Positions 50,804-60,500 of a DNA stretch of 64,000 nucleotides are shown here, piece after piece. Where the stretch lies: assembly GCA_009760855.2 (NCBI GenBank), contig WPIO01000044.1:3152893-3216892 (forward strand), in the 5' to 3' direction. The notes below the pieces were generated by a model that did no database searches, was not told the origin of the DNA, and was given only the letters and a program-made list of their open reading frames with translations. Source of the DNA: Cristatella mucedo. Taxonomy: Eukaryota; Bryozoa; Phylactolaemata; Cristatellidae. Each line of letters begins with the position of its first letter. The stretch's first letter is position 1. The position numbers and the translations under genes are program-made.

Positions 50804-51720
50804 AGAAAATAAGACCTACACCAAAAATAAACTCCAGCGTGCTAATCATGCCGGAGGAAATGTAAGCCCTACCCCGAAAATAAACCATATCGGCAGCTCA
50901 AGTACACGTGTTACCTGTATTTTGGAAATTCGTCTGGATGGAAAGAATGCTCCAACTCTAATCATCAGATAGGGTAATAAAGATAAGATTGAATGTGTTT
51001 CAGGGGTTAATGTTCTGGAAACCAAAAAAGCCTGGTACATACAAATTAGTAATAAGGAAGTGGGTCGATTTAATACTGCCACTTGTTTTGAGAGGTAGCC
51101 AAAGAGGTCTGTTAGTCTAGGATTCAGCCAGCACCCCATCTCGCATTAGAAACTTTCTAGCAGAGAGGAATAGATCGAATAATGATTCGTGCTGGAATGA
51201 CTGCTTATCTCCAGACTGTTGATACTGCAATAAACAATCCATTCAAGGACCATTTGCACATGGAAATCAATGACTACATCAAAAATAGAATGGAGAGAAA
51301 TCAGCATGGAAACTTTGTGAAGCCTGGCCCGAAAGAGGTCGTTACTTGGGTGAATAATGCATGGAGTAAAATCACTGAGTTGTATCGGCAATTCACTACA
51401 AGCAGGCTACATGGACAAGAAGTGTTTATCTAAGGAGAGTTCTATTACTAGACATGAGAGATTGGGGCCAATGGCTCTACAGGAAATGATATCGCAAGAA
51501 ATTCAGGCAGGAATTCAAGTTTTTGAGATTTATGACGATACTCCAGAAGATAACATGTATTTTTGAATAAAACTTTTTGTAAATGAATAGATTTTTCACA
51601 CGAACAAATATAGATTTTTGTCCAAGAGAAAGATAAGACATCCTTTGAAAATAATCCTAATGTAACTTTCGGAAGTAAAACTAATGTAAGACCCCATCTT
51701 ATTTTCGGGGACTGCAGTAC
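50804..51720 (+). mobile_element. Pogo/Tigger-like DNA transposon remnant
   Basis: Frames 51182-51433 and 51357-51566 encode a DDE-superfamily transposase C-terminal part: IRAGMTAYLQTVDTAINNPF, KDHLHMEINDYIKNRMER, VVTWVNNAW.KITE, then the shifted RHERLGPMALQ. Decayed sequence upstream (50920-51180) continues the same protein, with about one frameshift per 100 bp. Ends carry inverted GAAAATAAGACC-type motifs (left about 50804-50820, right about 51690-51715 reading CATCTTATTTTCGGGG), consistent with terminal inverted repeats. Defective. In NDUFB11 intron 2, opposite to the gene. Confidence 0.72.
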
Positions 51721-51847
51721 TAGTACAGTAGGACAATTCTCTGTAAGCAGCAACTGGTTGCAACTCAAAGCTGTACCACACTGTGCATATGCCATTGCAC
51801 TCACAAAGCAAATTTTCTTAAACTATGCATTTTGACATTTGTCATAC

Positions 51848-51981
51848 CTGTGGTCAGGCATATAAGCCAGTATGAATCCGCCACCGCAAATGCACAGAGT
51901 GAATGCCGCAAACATGTACACGGTATTCCAGTACTTATCTTGCTCTTTGTCAGTCTCACTGTATCCATAAGATATCCAATT
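51848..51981 (-). CDS. NDUFB11: NDUFB11 exon 2 (membrane helix)
   Basis: Bounded by acceptor ACTTTATAG|AAT and donor GACCACAG|GTATGA. It encodes residues 74-117 plus a split Arg: NWISYGYSETDKEQDKYWN, then a hydrophobic segment with FAAFTLCICGGGFILAYMPD. One transmembrane helix followed by the conserved YMPDHR turn is typical of the family. Confidence 0.92.
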
Positions 51982-52509
51982 CTATAAAGTGTGCAGCCCC
52001 AATTACTACTCACCACGTCAATGCAATCACAGCGAAGACAGATATACGAATATATTTATTACATGTAAGTACACCAACATGCACCATCCCATACCCACAT
52101 GATCACACATGTGTCACCTGCACTCAAAACAAGGCCAACCTAATGTCGCAGCTTTCCTATACTCTTATTGCAAACGACAGACATGTGAACATAGGACAGT
52201 CGCTTATAACAAGGGCTTGCACGGGGTCAATCAGCAGGGTGAACACTGTCGACTCACTGCCACATGGTTCACCCACTCGCTGATTTGCGGCTTTACATAC
52301 ACCGGGTCTTGGCGATACTGGACCGATTCTCGGATACAGAATCATCCAGGCAAGGGCCGGAAAGCAAAGTGACAGGTGTAATTAACAAAGTATGGTGTAA
52401 ACTGCAATACTAACAACATCAATAGCGTGAAATTTCCGTCAAGCAGTCGTCCATCGGTAGGACCTATCGATTAATGCTTCATAAGATCTCAAAATGGCCA
52501 TAGCAAAAA

Positions 52510-52680
52510 ATACGTAATTCATTTGTACAGCACCGAAAGACAACTGAATCTCTATTCAGGTGCTTCACATGTCACGGGGCTCGAGCCAACGATCTCAGCC
52601 ATCAAACAGATTCACCTTGACCTCGGTCGGGCCAGCACCTTGACCACCATGGGCCAAACCAGACGGTCACAAATTGTGAA
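52510..52680 (-). mobile_element. SINE-2, tRNA-derived
   Basis: On the minus strand: TTGGCCCATGGTGGTCAAGG A-box region, GTTGGCTCGAGCCCCGTG B-box region, then GTGAAGCACCTGAATAGAG and the end AGTTGTCTTTCGGTGCTGTA. In NDUFB11 intron 1. Confidence 0.78.
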
Positions 52681-52724
52681 AAACCGAGAGGCCTGCCGGC
52701 TATGTGTATTGTACATGCTGACAA

Positions 52725-52825
52725 TGTGCAAACTCTCACTAACCAAATGACACTTTCTTAGCAGCATCTGTAAAGTACCTAGAAAGAAATTAATTTTTTT
52801 AGGGCTCTATACAAATATCTTAGGA
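52725..52825 (+). mobile_element. LINE-A 3' terminus
   Basis: Decayed plus copy: GCAGCATCTGTAAAGTACCT, AGAAAGAAATTAATTTTTTT and AGGGCTCTATACAAA. 3' end only. Confidence 0.6.
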
Positions 52826-52854
52826 TTAATATTACTAACAAAAAACCCGGGGTT

Positions 52855-52965
52855 CTTAATAATAATAATAATGCACTCGATAAAGCGCCCTCAGATAACT
52901 CAATCTCTTTCTAGGCGCTTTACATTTGTTGCAAAGGGAAACGCAATTGAATGGTATGTGGGAAA
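52855..52965 (-). mobile_element. LINE-A 3' terminus
   Basis: (AAT)n tail, GATAAAGCGCCCTCAGATAA, TCTAGGCGCTTTACATTTGT and CGCAATTGAATGG. Faces the plus-strand 3' end just to its left (tail to tail). Confidence 0.85.
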
Positions 52966-53129
52966 AAGCTTTTGAAATGTAAAAGCGCCACTAATATTCC
53001 ATGAAAATAGATCCGTGCATCTATTCCAGTAGATTTAGGCCAAACGTATAAGGTTAATGGTGTTATTGTTAAGGTTAATGGTCTCATGCTTCATTGGGCA
53101 GATTCGGGTGGCGCTCCAGCCGCGACTGC

Positions 53130-53240
53130 GCCTAAAAATTCAATCATGCTTCCTCTGCAGCAAATTTAAAATAACTAGAAAGAGAGTGAGTTCTCTGAGG
53201 GCACTATATCAAATATATTACTATTATTATTATTATAATT
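53130..53240 (+). mobile_element. LINE-A 3' terminus
   Basis: AATCATGCTTCCTCTGCAGC, AACTAGAAAGAGAGTGAGTT, CTCTGAGGGCACTATATC, then TTATTATTATTAT. Confidence 0.8.
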
Positions 53241-53557
53241 TTATCTGCACTGAGCAGCCAATCGACACCCAAAATCCAAGGCTGCTTCTCCTAAATAAAT
53301 CCAGCATCTTACCAGACTTCGACATACTAATGACCGTTTAACGAATTTAACGGGCGCACTCCGAAGTCGTGCACAGACGACAAGGGCAGTGGTCTACCAT
53401 GGGAGACAAGTCGCGAGAGCACACGTTCTTGCACTTCATCTGTCGGTACAGCCAGGAAATCAGCAGCAGCGGATTCATAACAAGCATGGGCATACAACAG
53501 CGTGAGATCGAAATAATGTGTAAATAAAAATATGTCCCGGATTGCTCAGCCACCCAC

Positions 53558-53776
53558 CTCGTCGGAACGAGTTTCGGCAAATTTCTCCACCAGCTTTTGG
53601 GTGTCCAGGCCTTTGTGGTGGTGGTGATCGTGGTCATGATGATGCGCCACGGAATCCTTGTTTTTATTTGACGTTGATATAAAGCGTGCGACTTGACGGT
53701 ATGAAGGCGTGGTAAGAATGCTCTCAGTCCTCATGAGAGCTCCAGCCCGACTGAGAAGCCTAGCTACAGCGGCCAT
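53558..53776 (-). CDS. NDUFB11: NDUFB11 exon 1 (start of protein)
   Basis: ATG at 53776-53774 in strong context (GCAATC|ATGG). It encodes residues 1-73: MAAVARLLSRAGALMR has the Arg-rich, acid-free composition of a mitochondrial presequence, then VARFISTSNKNKDSVA, a HHHDHDHHHHK stretch and LVEKFAETRSDE before donor GACGAG|GTGGGT. The open frame extends four codons upstream but has no ATG there, so this Met is chosen. The His/Asp stretch is less usual for the family. Confidence 0.88.
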
Positions 53777-53799
53777 GATTGCAGGCAATACCCGGCTTC

Positions 53800-53816
53800 C
53801 GGAAACCCGTCACGGA
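53800..53816 (-). promoter_or_regulatory. ETS/NRF-2-type site upstream of NDUFB11
   Basis: CCGGAAG on the minus strand (plus GGCTTCCGGAAAC) lies about 27-37 bp upstream of the NDUFB11 ATG. CCGGAAG is the core bound by GABPA/NRF-2, common in promoters of nuclear genes for respiratory subunits. Motif match and position only. Confidence 0.45.
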
Positions 53817-54057
53817 GGTTCGGCCATATATCTATGGGTTGGTGACCGGTGCCAGCTCGGTTGAATCAGCTGGATTGAAGGTAAGGGCCGGTCAAGTCAC
53901 CGCGACTTCTGGTCGGGCGATAGTTTACGTTTCGCCCGCAGACGTTTAGATGTAGGCCATTTTGGCCCCGGCCGTTTTGCCTCCAGATGTTACTAGCTTA
54001 GACGAGGACTTCGGCGACGGACGTTTTGGCCCTAGTCCAGAATGTTTCGGCGTAATA

Positions 54058-54172
54058 AAATATAATTCATTTATATAGCGCCCCAAGAGAACTTAATCTC
54101 TATTCAGGCGCTTCACATATGCCTCGGGCTCGAGCCCACGACCTCAGGAAGACCTTGGTCGGGGCGAGCACC
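54058..54172 (-). mobile_element. SINE-2, left arm of inverted pair
   Basis: AATTCATTTATATAGCGCCC, AATCTCTATTCAGGCGCTTC, ATGCCTCGGGCTCGAGCCC and GGTCGGGGCGAGCACCTTAA on plus, i.e. a nearly full SINE-2 in reverse. It meets an oppositely oriented copy at CGCTAAGG. Confidence 0.85.
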
Positions 54173-54282
54173 TTAACCGCTAAGGTGCTAGCCCCGATCA
54201 AGGCGTTGCTGAGGTTGTGGGCTCGAGCTCCGTGGCACATGTAATGCGCCTGAATAGATATTAAGTTTTCTTAGGGCGCTAT

Positions 54283-54290
<8 letters not shown>
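54173..54290 (+). mobile_element. SINE-2, right arm of inverted pair, with AT tail
   Basis: AAGGTGCTAGCCCCGATCAA, GAGGTTGTGGGCTCGAGC, GTAATGCGCCTGAATAGATA and TTTTCTTAGGGCGCTATACA, then an (AT)n tract to about 54318. Head-to-head with the copy at 54058. Confidence 0.83.
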
Positions 54291-54317
<27 letters not shown>

Positions 54318-54321
<4 letters not shown>

Positions 54322-54370
54322 GTACACAATATATCTCTCTATATATGTAGATATATATTGTGTATGTCTA
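54318..54370. repeat. AT-rich inverted repeat
   Basis: AGACGTACACAATATATCT (from 54318) pairs with AGATATATATTGTGTATGTCT (to about 54370), with one G:T-type mismatch and a small size difference. Next to the SINE-2 pair. Confidence 0.7.
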
Positions 54371-55760
54371 TTCTATGTCTATGTCTATTGTATTGTATGT
54401 TTAATCGATCAGCGAAATTCCGTGCCGTGCCGCTCCCTATTTGGTAAGGGAAGGCATCTGACGTCCGCTCGGGTTTGGCTTGCTAAGTACGAACGACATG
54501 CATACCAGCGGCTCCCCATATTCTTTTTCTCGTTGCCTAGATAATGTATAGATAGTGCCGCGAGAGCAATACAGGCTCAAGTCTCTTGTCCAGCTACGTG
54601 TAAGACCGTACTTCAAGTAAATTTTCGGGCGTGCTCTTGCAGCCATGCTGTTCCGGCCCGGACTCTTTAAAACTTTGCCAGCCCATTGGGCAGGCCAGCA
54701 TGTGACTAATTGCAGACTGGCAGTATCGGCCTACTGGGTGGATTGGTTAATGAATGGCCACGTGAATCATGTGACCGTATCAGCCATGCAGCTGCCATTA
54801 TTCACTTACTGCATATCCACCGGCCTGCACGGATGCTATGCTCTCCCTCTCACCAAGCCTAGCACTCAGGAGCAGCATACCTGACGGCTACGACACCAGT
54901 ATGTATGCTTGCCCACCTGCATACAATACAGCCGTCGTCTCATCCACAACACGTATGTGGGGGTTACTTCATTCACCATTCTATTCGTCCAGCAGCAGGT
55001 GATGCCCTGGCCGAGACTCGACATCAGAACTCGACCGAAAACGACCACCAACTAACAACGACCGACTGGTGCACCCCTCTCGACGACGCCGTCACATACG
55101 TGCGTGCTACCACACCACCAGGTACGTGCTTCATGGCTACTCGAGTGATGCTCGGCATACGGGACCACGAACTATACCTCGACCAGGCTTGGCTTCATTG
55201 GAGCCTCGACCGTCCTTGGCCACTTATGCAACTAAGTGTGACGGTGCTTCGACTCACACCGCCTGGGCCACCTTTTAGGCAGTGTATCTCCATTGTAGTT
55301 TGTGCTTCTTTGTATGTGCATCAGTTCTAGACCACGGGGAAGACAGCACTCGGCCGGCCGGTTCAGGCCGTGTGCTCAGCCAACCCACGGTCGAACAGCA
55401 GGTGGTTGTCGCCTAGGGTTGGGCCGGTGCTCAGCTGTGGTCTGACGGCTTGTGACTGTGGCTTGGAAGGAGGCCGGCATTGTCCTCCTAACCCTCGGGG
55501 ATGAGCTGTGGCTGAGAGGGAGGGAAGGTGAGTTCGAGCAGGTAGGCTGTGACCAGCTGTGCTGGGGAGCCCTGCTGCAGGGGCCTGCTGCAGGGGGAAT
55601 ACACTGCGAGAATACACTTCTTTGTGAGCTTCTGTGTTCTGCCTGCTTTCACATACTGTTGGGAGAGTGCTGTTAGGAAAGCATTATTGTACATCCACGT
55701 TGCAGGCCCAGACAGATTCACAAACACAGGTGGCAGAGAACGGTTTCTGCAATAACATTT
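54371..55760. other. Unclassified DNA, no gene seen
   Basis: More GC-rich than average. Overlapping frames at 54645-54884, 54905-55330 and 55488-55755 match no family I know and lie on both strands. Could include an exon of an unrelated gene, but nothing supports it. Confidence 0.4.
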
Positions 55761-55764
55761 CTAT

Positions 55765-56395
55765 GAAATCTTCTGTTAGTGCAAAACTCGCAGACAGGCT
55801 TATTTGTCGTGAGAGTTGCAGTTTCCACATTACACCACTTCTTGCCGACCTGCAATGGCTTCCAATCCAGCAGCACATCGACTTGAGGCTCTGCCACTAT
55901 TTTTTAGGTCCCTCCATTTTCTGGTTCCAGCCTACCTATCAAAAGTACTCCCCCACCAGGCTAGGCATTGTACCACTTACTCTTCTGACTCAAATCATTT
56001 AGCTATGTCTCCAACCAACCTTAAATCATCCCAAGACTTTAGTTTGTATGCCTTTAGTTGGTATGCCCCCAAAGCCAGGTACTCACTCCCGACTGAAGTT
56101 ATGATATCTTTCCCTGACTTGACATTTGAAAAGGAGCTTGCAACTCCGGTCTATCACAGCGTGTAGTGGGTCCTTGCGATTCGTCATTTGTGTGCTTATG
56201 CGTGCTGACGCTGCCCATGCTACTATTAACCGTATTTTACATGTTGACACTGTGCATGTCACCTATAAACATGTTATTATACTTGTTGATATTGTGAATG
56301 CCAACACTAACCATTTGGTTATAAAAAGCACATGTAAAAAACCTAGAAAAAAGATTAAGGTCTCTAAATGTGCGATAGGCACGTATTATTATTTC
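55765..56395 (+). mobile_element. LINE-A 3' part, diverged
   Basis: LVCRES-like start near 55795, then HITPLLADLQWLPIQQHIDL, a shifted FRSLHFLVPAYLSKVLPHQA, a decayed SFGDRA block, 3' UTR and a diverged stem-loop region ending at about 56395 with ATTATTATTTC. Confidence 0.82.
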
Positions 56396-56399
56396 TATT

Positions 56400-56760
56400 G
56401 TTATAGGCTGTCTGGAGCCATTGATCTCGACCACTGGCAGCATAGTTTTGTGTGTAGCTGCAGTGAGAACGTCTTTTTTCTTCGACCAGCATGTGTGAAG
56501 AGGGGTGCTCCAGAAGATGGCTGCTGTGCTCCAAATATCTGGACACTGCAAAAGTCCCAGCGACTTATTGACCTCGGGGGCACATGTCAATCGGGCTGCT
56601 TTTTGGAGTGCTCGATGTAGAGAGGGCCCAGAGGATTTGATCAAACCCTCACTGTGCTGCATCGACACAGTGCTAAATGGGCAAACAGTCAACCACCCTG
56701 ATATAGGGCAAAATAGCGATATGCCGACACCTACTCACCAGCTCTACTTAGGCGTCAAGT
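56400..56760 (+). mobile_element. R2-clade-like retrotransposon fragment, copy 1
   Basis: Starts in RT-domain text RLSGAIDLDHWQHSFVCS and ENVFFLR. It jumps to IWTLQKSQRLIDLGGTC and then to EDLIKPSLCCIDTVLNGQTV, both counterparts of the region between zinc fingers and RT in copy 2 (IWTPQKSKRLVDLEGTF, IIDLSLRCLDAAINGQTV). A fragment in which RT text precedes linker text indicates a junction between tandem or rearranged copies. Defective. Confidence 0.72.
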
Positions 56761-56805
56761 CTATCGGCGGTCTCAGAAGACCCCCTTCTGGTTTATTTCA
56801 GACGG

Positions 56806-58637
56806 TTGGTAATGTTGGTGCAATTCACAGGTCCGAGGCAGAATGCAACAAACCTGTTTACACGAATGCTGCACAACAATTCCATTGATACATCCGGATG
56901 GCTGGACCCGGGCAGCTGCAGCGAAACAGCCCCGGCATCGATGAACGTGCAGCATCGATCTGGCACCATACCACTGGCCGGACCGACTTCACCTAACTCT
57001 GAGAGCCTCATAAGTAGAGTGGAATTAGAGCGCGAGACTCTCAACACAATTGGCATAGCTGAAGTGACAGGCGATCAGGTCACACTAACTATAGCCAAAC
57101 ATGTCACTTGGAATTGTGTTCACTGCAGACAACTCTCGTTAGTCTAAGAGAATACTCGATCCACCTCCAAGACCACCATAAGTGTGAGGTCATATTTCGA
57201 TGTCCGACGTGCAGGAAATGCAGAGACCTCTTACATGGAGCACAGATACACGCCTCAAAGTGTAGTAGTGCTGCCATGAAGGCCAATTGCCCACAGGAAA
57301 TCTGCCCTGGTCTATCCCTGGCATGTAAGTACTGTGGCAGGCAATATCTGTCGAGGTCAGGACTGTCTACCCATGTGCGCTCTCAACATGGGGAGGAAGC
57401 AGACGTGTGTCGGTACGAATGTACCATCTGTGGGCTGAAATTTGCCACCACTCGGGGCTTATCTCAGCATGAAAACGCCCGACACCCGGTTGCTGCCAAT
57501 GAACGGCGCAGGAAAGGCACAGAAAGACCCGAGACAGAAGGAACTGGCGCTAGCGGTCGTGGCGCTAGCGGTCGCTGTCCGACCATCTGGACACCGCAAA
57601 AGTCCAAGAGACTCGTAGACCTTGAAGGCACCTTTGCCACCGAGGATAACATCAATAAGCTAATGGCTGACGCTATAGGCCAAGGTGTGACCCGCCATCA
57701 GGTCAACGACAAACGGCGTAGCCTCAAGCCCCGAGCGGAGCGACAGCTAACGTTCTCACGATTGAGACAACCAGAGGACGAGCAGGGGCCAGCGCCACGT
57801 GAGAACCCGATCACTGCTAGACCTCAATCAAGTGCAACTGTCAGCCGGGCTGCCTTTCGGCGGTCCCGGTGCACTGAAGGCCCAGAGAGCATCATCGATC
57901 TCTCGCTGCGTTGCCTTGATGCAGCGATTAATGGGCAGACAGTTGACCACGCAGACCTGTATGGCTAGATAGTCGCGCTATGTTCTGATCCCTACTCACC
58001 AGCTCTACGGCGGGTGGATAGGCGACACGACCTGTCAGACAAAGAGAAGAACTACCGCTGGCTGCAAACGCTCTGGACGACCCGGAAGCGCGATCCGATC
58101 CGGGAAGTCCTAGATGATGCGAAACCGCACGATAAGTGCAAACTCTCGCAGGCAGCCGTCACTGCCACCTATCAGGAGCGCTTCTCACGAGGCCTCAGCG
58201 AGGTGGACCTGCGAGAATACCCGTACAATGGTCGATGCGACACCAAGGAGTTGATGAAGCCAATTGACCCAGAGGAGGTAAGGGATACCACCAGGGAAGC
58301 GAACGTCCACGGTAGGGTATCTCTCTGGAAACTGAAAGTGGTGGACAAAATAGATGCCGTGTTGAGTAATTGGTTTTACTCATGGCTCTATGGCAGCGAA
58401 ATGCCGAAAGAGGTCAAGGAATGTAGATCCATTCTACTGCCCAAGACCACATCCAATCTGGGCGACATCAATAACTGGCGACCGTTGACCATCGCGTCCA
58501 CGATTTCGCGGCTCTACACGGCCTTGCTGGCTCGCAGGCTGTCGGGAGCTGTCGATCTCGACCACAGGCAACGTGGTTTTGTATGTCAAGGCAGTTGCAG
58601 CAAGAACGTCTTTCTTTTGCGAAAGGGGGAGGAGTAG
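56806..58637 (+). mobile_element. R2-clade-like retrotransposon ORF: zinc fingers and reverse transcriptase N-part, copy 2
   Basis: N-terminal frame 56806-57147 ends at the first C-x2-C pair (WNCVHC); a frameshift follows and the frame continues from about 57108. Fingers: a decayed C2H2 (CVHC...HLQDHH), CPTCRKC...HASKC, CKYCGRQYLSRSGLSTHVRS-QH and CTICGLKFATTRGLSQHENA-RH. Then IWTPQKSKRLVDLEGTF, possibly Myb-like, a Pro-rich linker, one in-frame stop at 57966-57968, and the RT start: LWKLKVVDKIDAVLSNWFYS, SILLPKTTSNLGDINNWRPL, TIASTISRLYTALLARRL, then QRGFVCQGSCSKNVFLLR. Frame lost at 58637 before the catalytic YADD region. R2-type elements insert into 28S rDNA; no rDNA is visible here. Confidence 0.8.
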
Positions 58638-58639
58638 GC

Positions 58640-58881
58640 TAAGCTCCAGCAAAGATCGTATGGCATGGTCTTGAGCACTTTGTGAGTGGAAAATAGTCGT
58701 TCTCAATCGAGACGTCACGTGGACAGTGGGATGCTCTCACCTGCCTCTGGTAAACCCGGGCACCACGACTCGGTACTTAGGTGTCAATATTGACCCTTCG
58801 TATCGGCTGCCGAGAAACAACCTGGCGCAGCCCCTGAAGTTGTGGTGCAATCGTATTGGTCAAGCTCCTCTCAAGCTGCGA
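58640..58881 (+). mobile_element. R2-clade-like RT C-terminal fragment
   Basis: After an internal deletion, frame 58726 onward reads RYLGVNIDPSYRLPRNNLAQ and WCNRIGQAPLKL, matching the post-YADD thumb region of R2-type enzymes (YLGV...W..R...LKP). The central catalytic part is missing between 58637 and about 58690. The minisatellite begins immediately after APLKL. Confidence 0.7.
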
Positions 58882-59790
58882 TCCTCTGCTGGACCTGCCC
58901 CACAAGGTGGCGGTCCTCTGCTGGACCTGCCCCACAAGGTGGCGGTCCTCTGCTGGACCTGCCCCACAAGGTGGCGGTCCTCTGCTGGACCTGCCCCACA
59001 AGGTGGCGGTCCTCTGCTGGACCTGCCCCACAAGGTGGCGGTCCTCTGCTGGACCTGCCCCACAAGGTGGCGGTCCTCTGCTGGACCTGCCCCACAAGGT
59101 GGCGGTCCTCTGCTGGACCTGCCCCACAAGGTGGCGGTCCTCTGCTGGACCTGCCCCACAAGGTGGCGGTCCTCTGCTGGACCTGCCCCACAAGGTGGCG
59201 GTCCTCTGCTGGACCTGCCCCACAAGGTGGCGGTCCTCTGCTGGACCTGCCCCACAAGGTGGCGGTCCTCTGCTGGACCTGCCCCACAAGGTGGCGGTCC
59301 TCTGCTGGACCTGCCCCACAAGGTGGCGGTCCTCTGCTGGACCTGCCCCACAAGGTGGCGGTCCTCTGCTGGACCTGCCCCACAAGGTGGCGGTCCTCTG
59401 CTGGACCTGCCCCACAAGGTGGCGGTCCTCTGCTGGACCTGCCCCACAAGGTGGCGGTCCTCTGCTGGACCTGCCCCACAAGGTGGCGGTCCTCTGCTGG
59501 ACCTGCCCCACAAGGTGGCGGTCCTCTGCTGGACCTGCCCCACAAGGTGGCGGTCCTCTGCTGGACCTGCCCCACAAGGTGGCGGTCCTCTGCTGGACCT
59601 GCCCCACAAGGTGGCGGTCCTCTGCTGGACCTGCCCCACAAGGTGGCGGTCCTCTGCTGGACCTGCCCCACAAGGTGGCGGTCCTCTGCTGGACCTGCCC
59701 CACAAGGTGGCGGTCCTCTGCTGGACCTGCCCCACAAGGTGGCGGTCCTCTGCTGGACCTGCCCCACAAGGTGGCGGTCCTCTGCTGGAT
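58882..59790. repeat. 32-bp minisatellite, about 28 copies
   Basis: Unit CCTCTGCTGGACCTGCCCCA plus a 12-bp remainder (CAAGGTGGCGGT), period 32 bp (for example CTGGACCTGC at 58921 and 58953). The units read essentially identical. Because 32 is not a multiple of 3 and the unit has no stop in any frame, all six frames stay open for about 300 codons, producing false proteins with a 32-residue repeat. Neither CRISPR-like nor coding. Set within R2-like sequence. Confidence 0.97.
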
Positions 59791-59936
59791 TCTCACGCTG
59801 GCCTGCATCAAGTGTCATTACTGGATCGTCGACTCTTTAGTGCGACGACTGGAGAGAAAAGGCATTGCCAACAGCAAAGAAGCGATCCTTTGGGTAAGTA
59901 CCTCCACTAACACAGACGTGCTCAAGCCTAATTACA

Positions 59937-60500
59937 ACTGAAGGCTGTGGACAAAATAGACGCCACACTGAGTAATTGGTTCAACTCGCGGCTCTATGGC
60001 GGCGACAAGCCAAGGGATGTAGATCCAGTCTGTTACCCAAGACCACCACAAATCTGGGTGATATCAACAACTGGTGCCAACTTATCATCGCCTCTACGAG
60101 ACTCTACAAAGCCCTGCTGGCTCGCAAGCTGCCTGGATCCATCGATCTCGATCGTACGCAACATGGTTTCGTGTATCAAGGGAGCTGCAGCAGCAGACAG
60201 ACTTCCTTCTTCGAAGGGTAGAGGAGTGAGCAAAGCTCCTGCAAAGATCTTGTGGCTCGGTGTCGCTCGATCTCGCGAAAGCCTTTGACACTGTCACACA
60301 TGAACTTGCTATCTGCACTAAGGCGGATACAGTGAGAGTAACCTAGCACTTTCTGCAAGTGATGGCGGACATGTACGCTGGAGCCACTATTGAATTTCAG
60401 CTGGCAACGGAGAACACGGCCCCCATACTGATAGAGAGAGTTGTGAAGCAGGGGATGTCCACTGCTGCTTATCGTAGACAGATCTGGTTGGAGTGAAGTC
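59937..60500 (+). mobile_element. R2-clade-like RT fragment, copy 3
   Basis: Begins at the same point as copy 2's VDKIDAVLSNWF segment: VDKIDATLSNWFNSRLYGGD, then shifted LLPKTTTNLGDINNWCQLII, RLYKALLARKLPGSIDLDRT and QHGFVYQGSCSS. It continues past where copy 2 is deleted: SLDLAKAFDTVTHELAIC (the RT D-containing motif) and MYAGATIEFQLATENTAPIL, then IERVVKQG. Lost before YADD. Several frameshifts. Confidence 0.75.

Larger units (their letters stand above)
48359..53776 (-). other. NDUFB11: NDUFB11 gene, three coding exons (whole locus)
   Basis: Exons 53776-53558, 51981-51848 and 48509-48359 join into 167 aa plus stop. NDUFB11 (ESSS) is a single-pass accessory subunit of the proton-pumping arm of mitochondrial complex I. 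Order: Arg-rich presequence-like N-terminus (1-35), a His/Asp-rich stretch (45-55), conserved YW..VY before a membrane helix (about 93-113), AYMPDHR just after it, and a C-terminal matrix- or intermembrane-side block with PLIDPNVVDPSRFQLPSDEE. Human NDUFB11 is about 153 aa. Introns are 1576 and 3338 bp; the second holds a pogo-like transposon. Confidence 0.88.

Noticed and set aside
53777-53788. Start of NDUFB11 four codons upstream
   Set aside because: The upstream codon is TTG, not ATG; the ATG at 53776 has good context and begins the presequence.
54905-55330. 141-aa plus-strand frame as a gene
   Set aside because: No recognisable family, overlapping alternative frames and no partner exons; kept as unclassified DNA.
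58882-59790. CRISPR array
   Set aside because: Units are contiguous with no unique spacers, and the genome is eukaryotic.
58777-59941. Six long overlapping open frames with a 32-residue repeat
   Set aside because: They are the same 32-bp minisatellite read in every frame on both strands; no start context, domain or family supports a protein.
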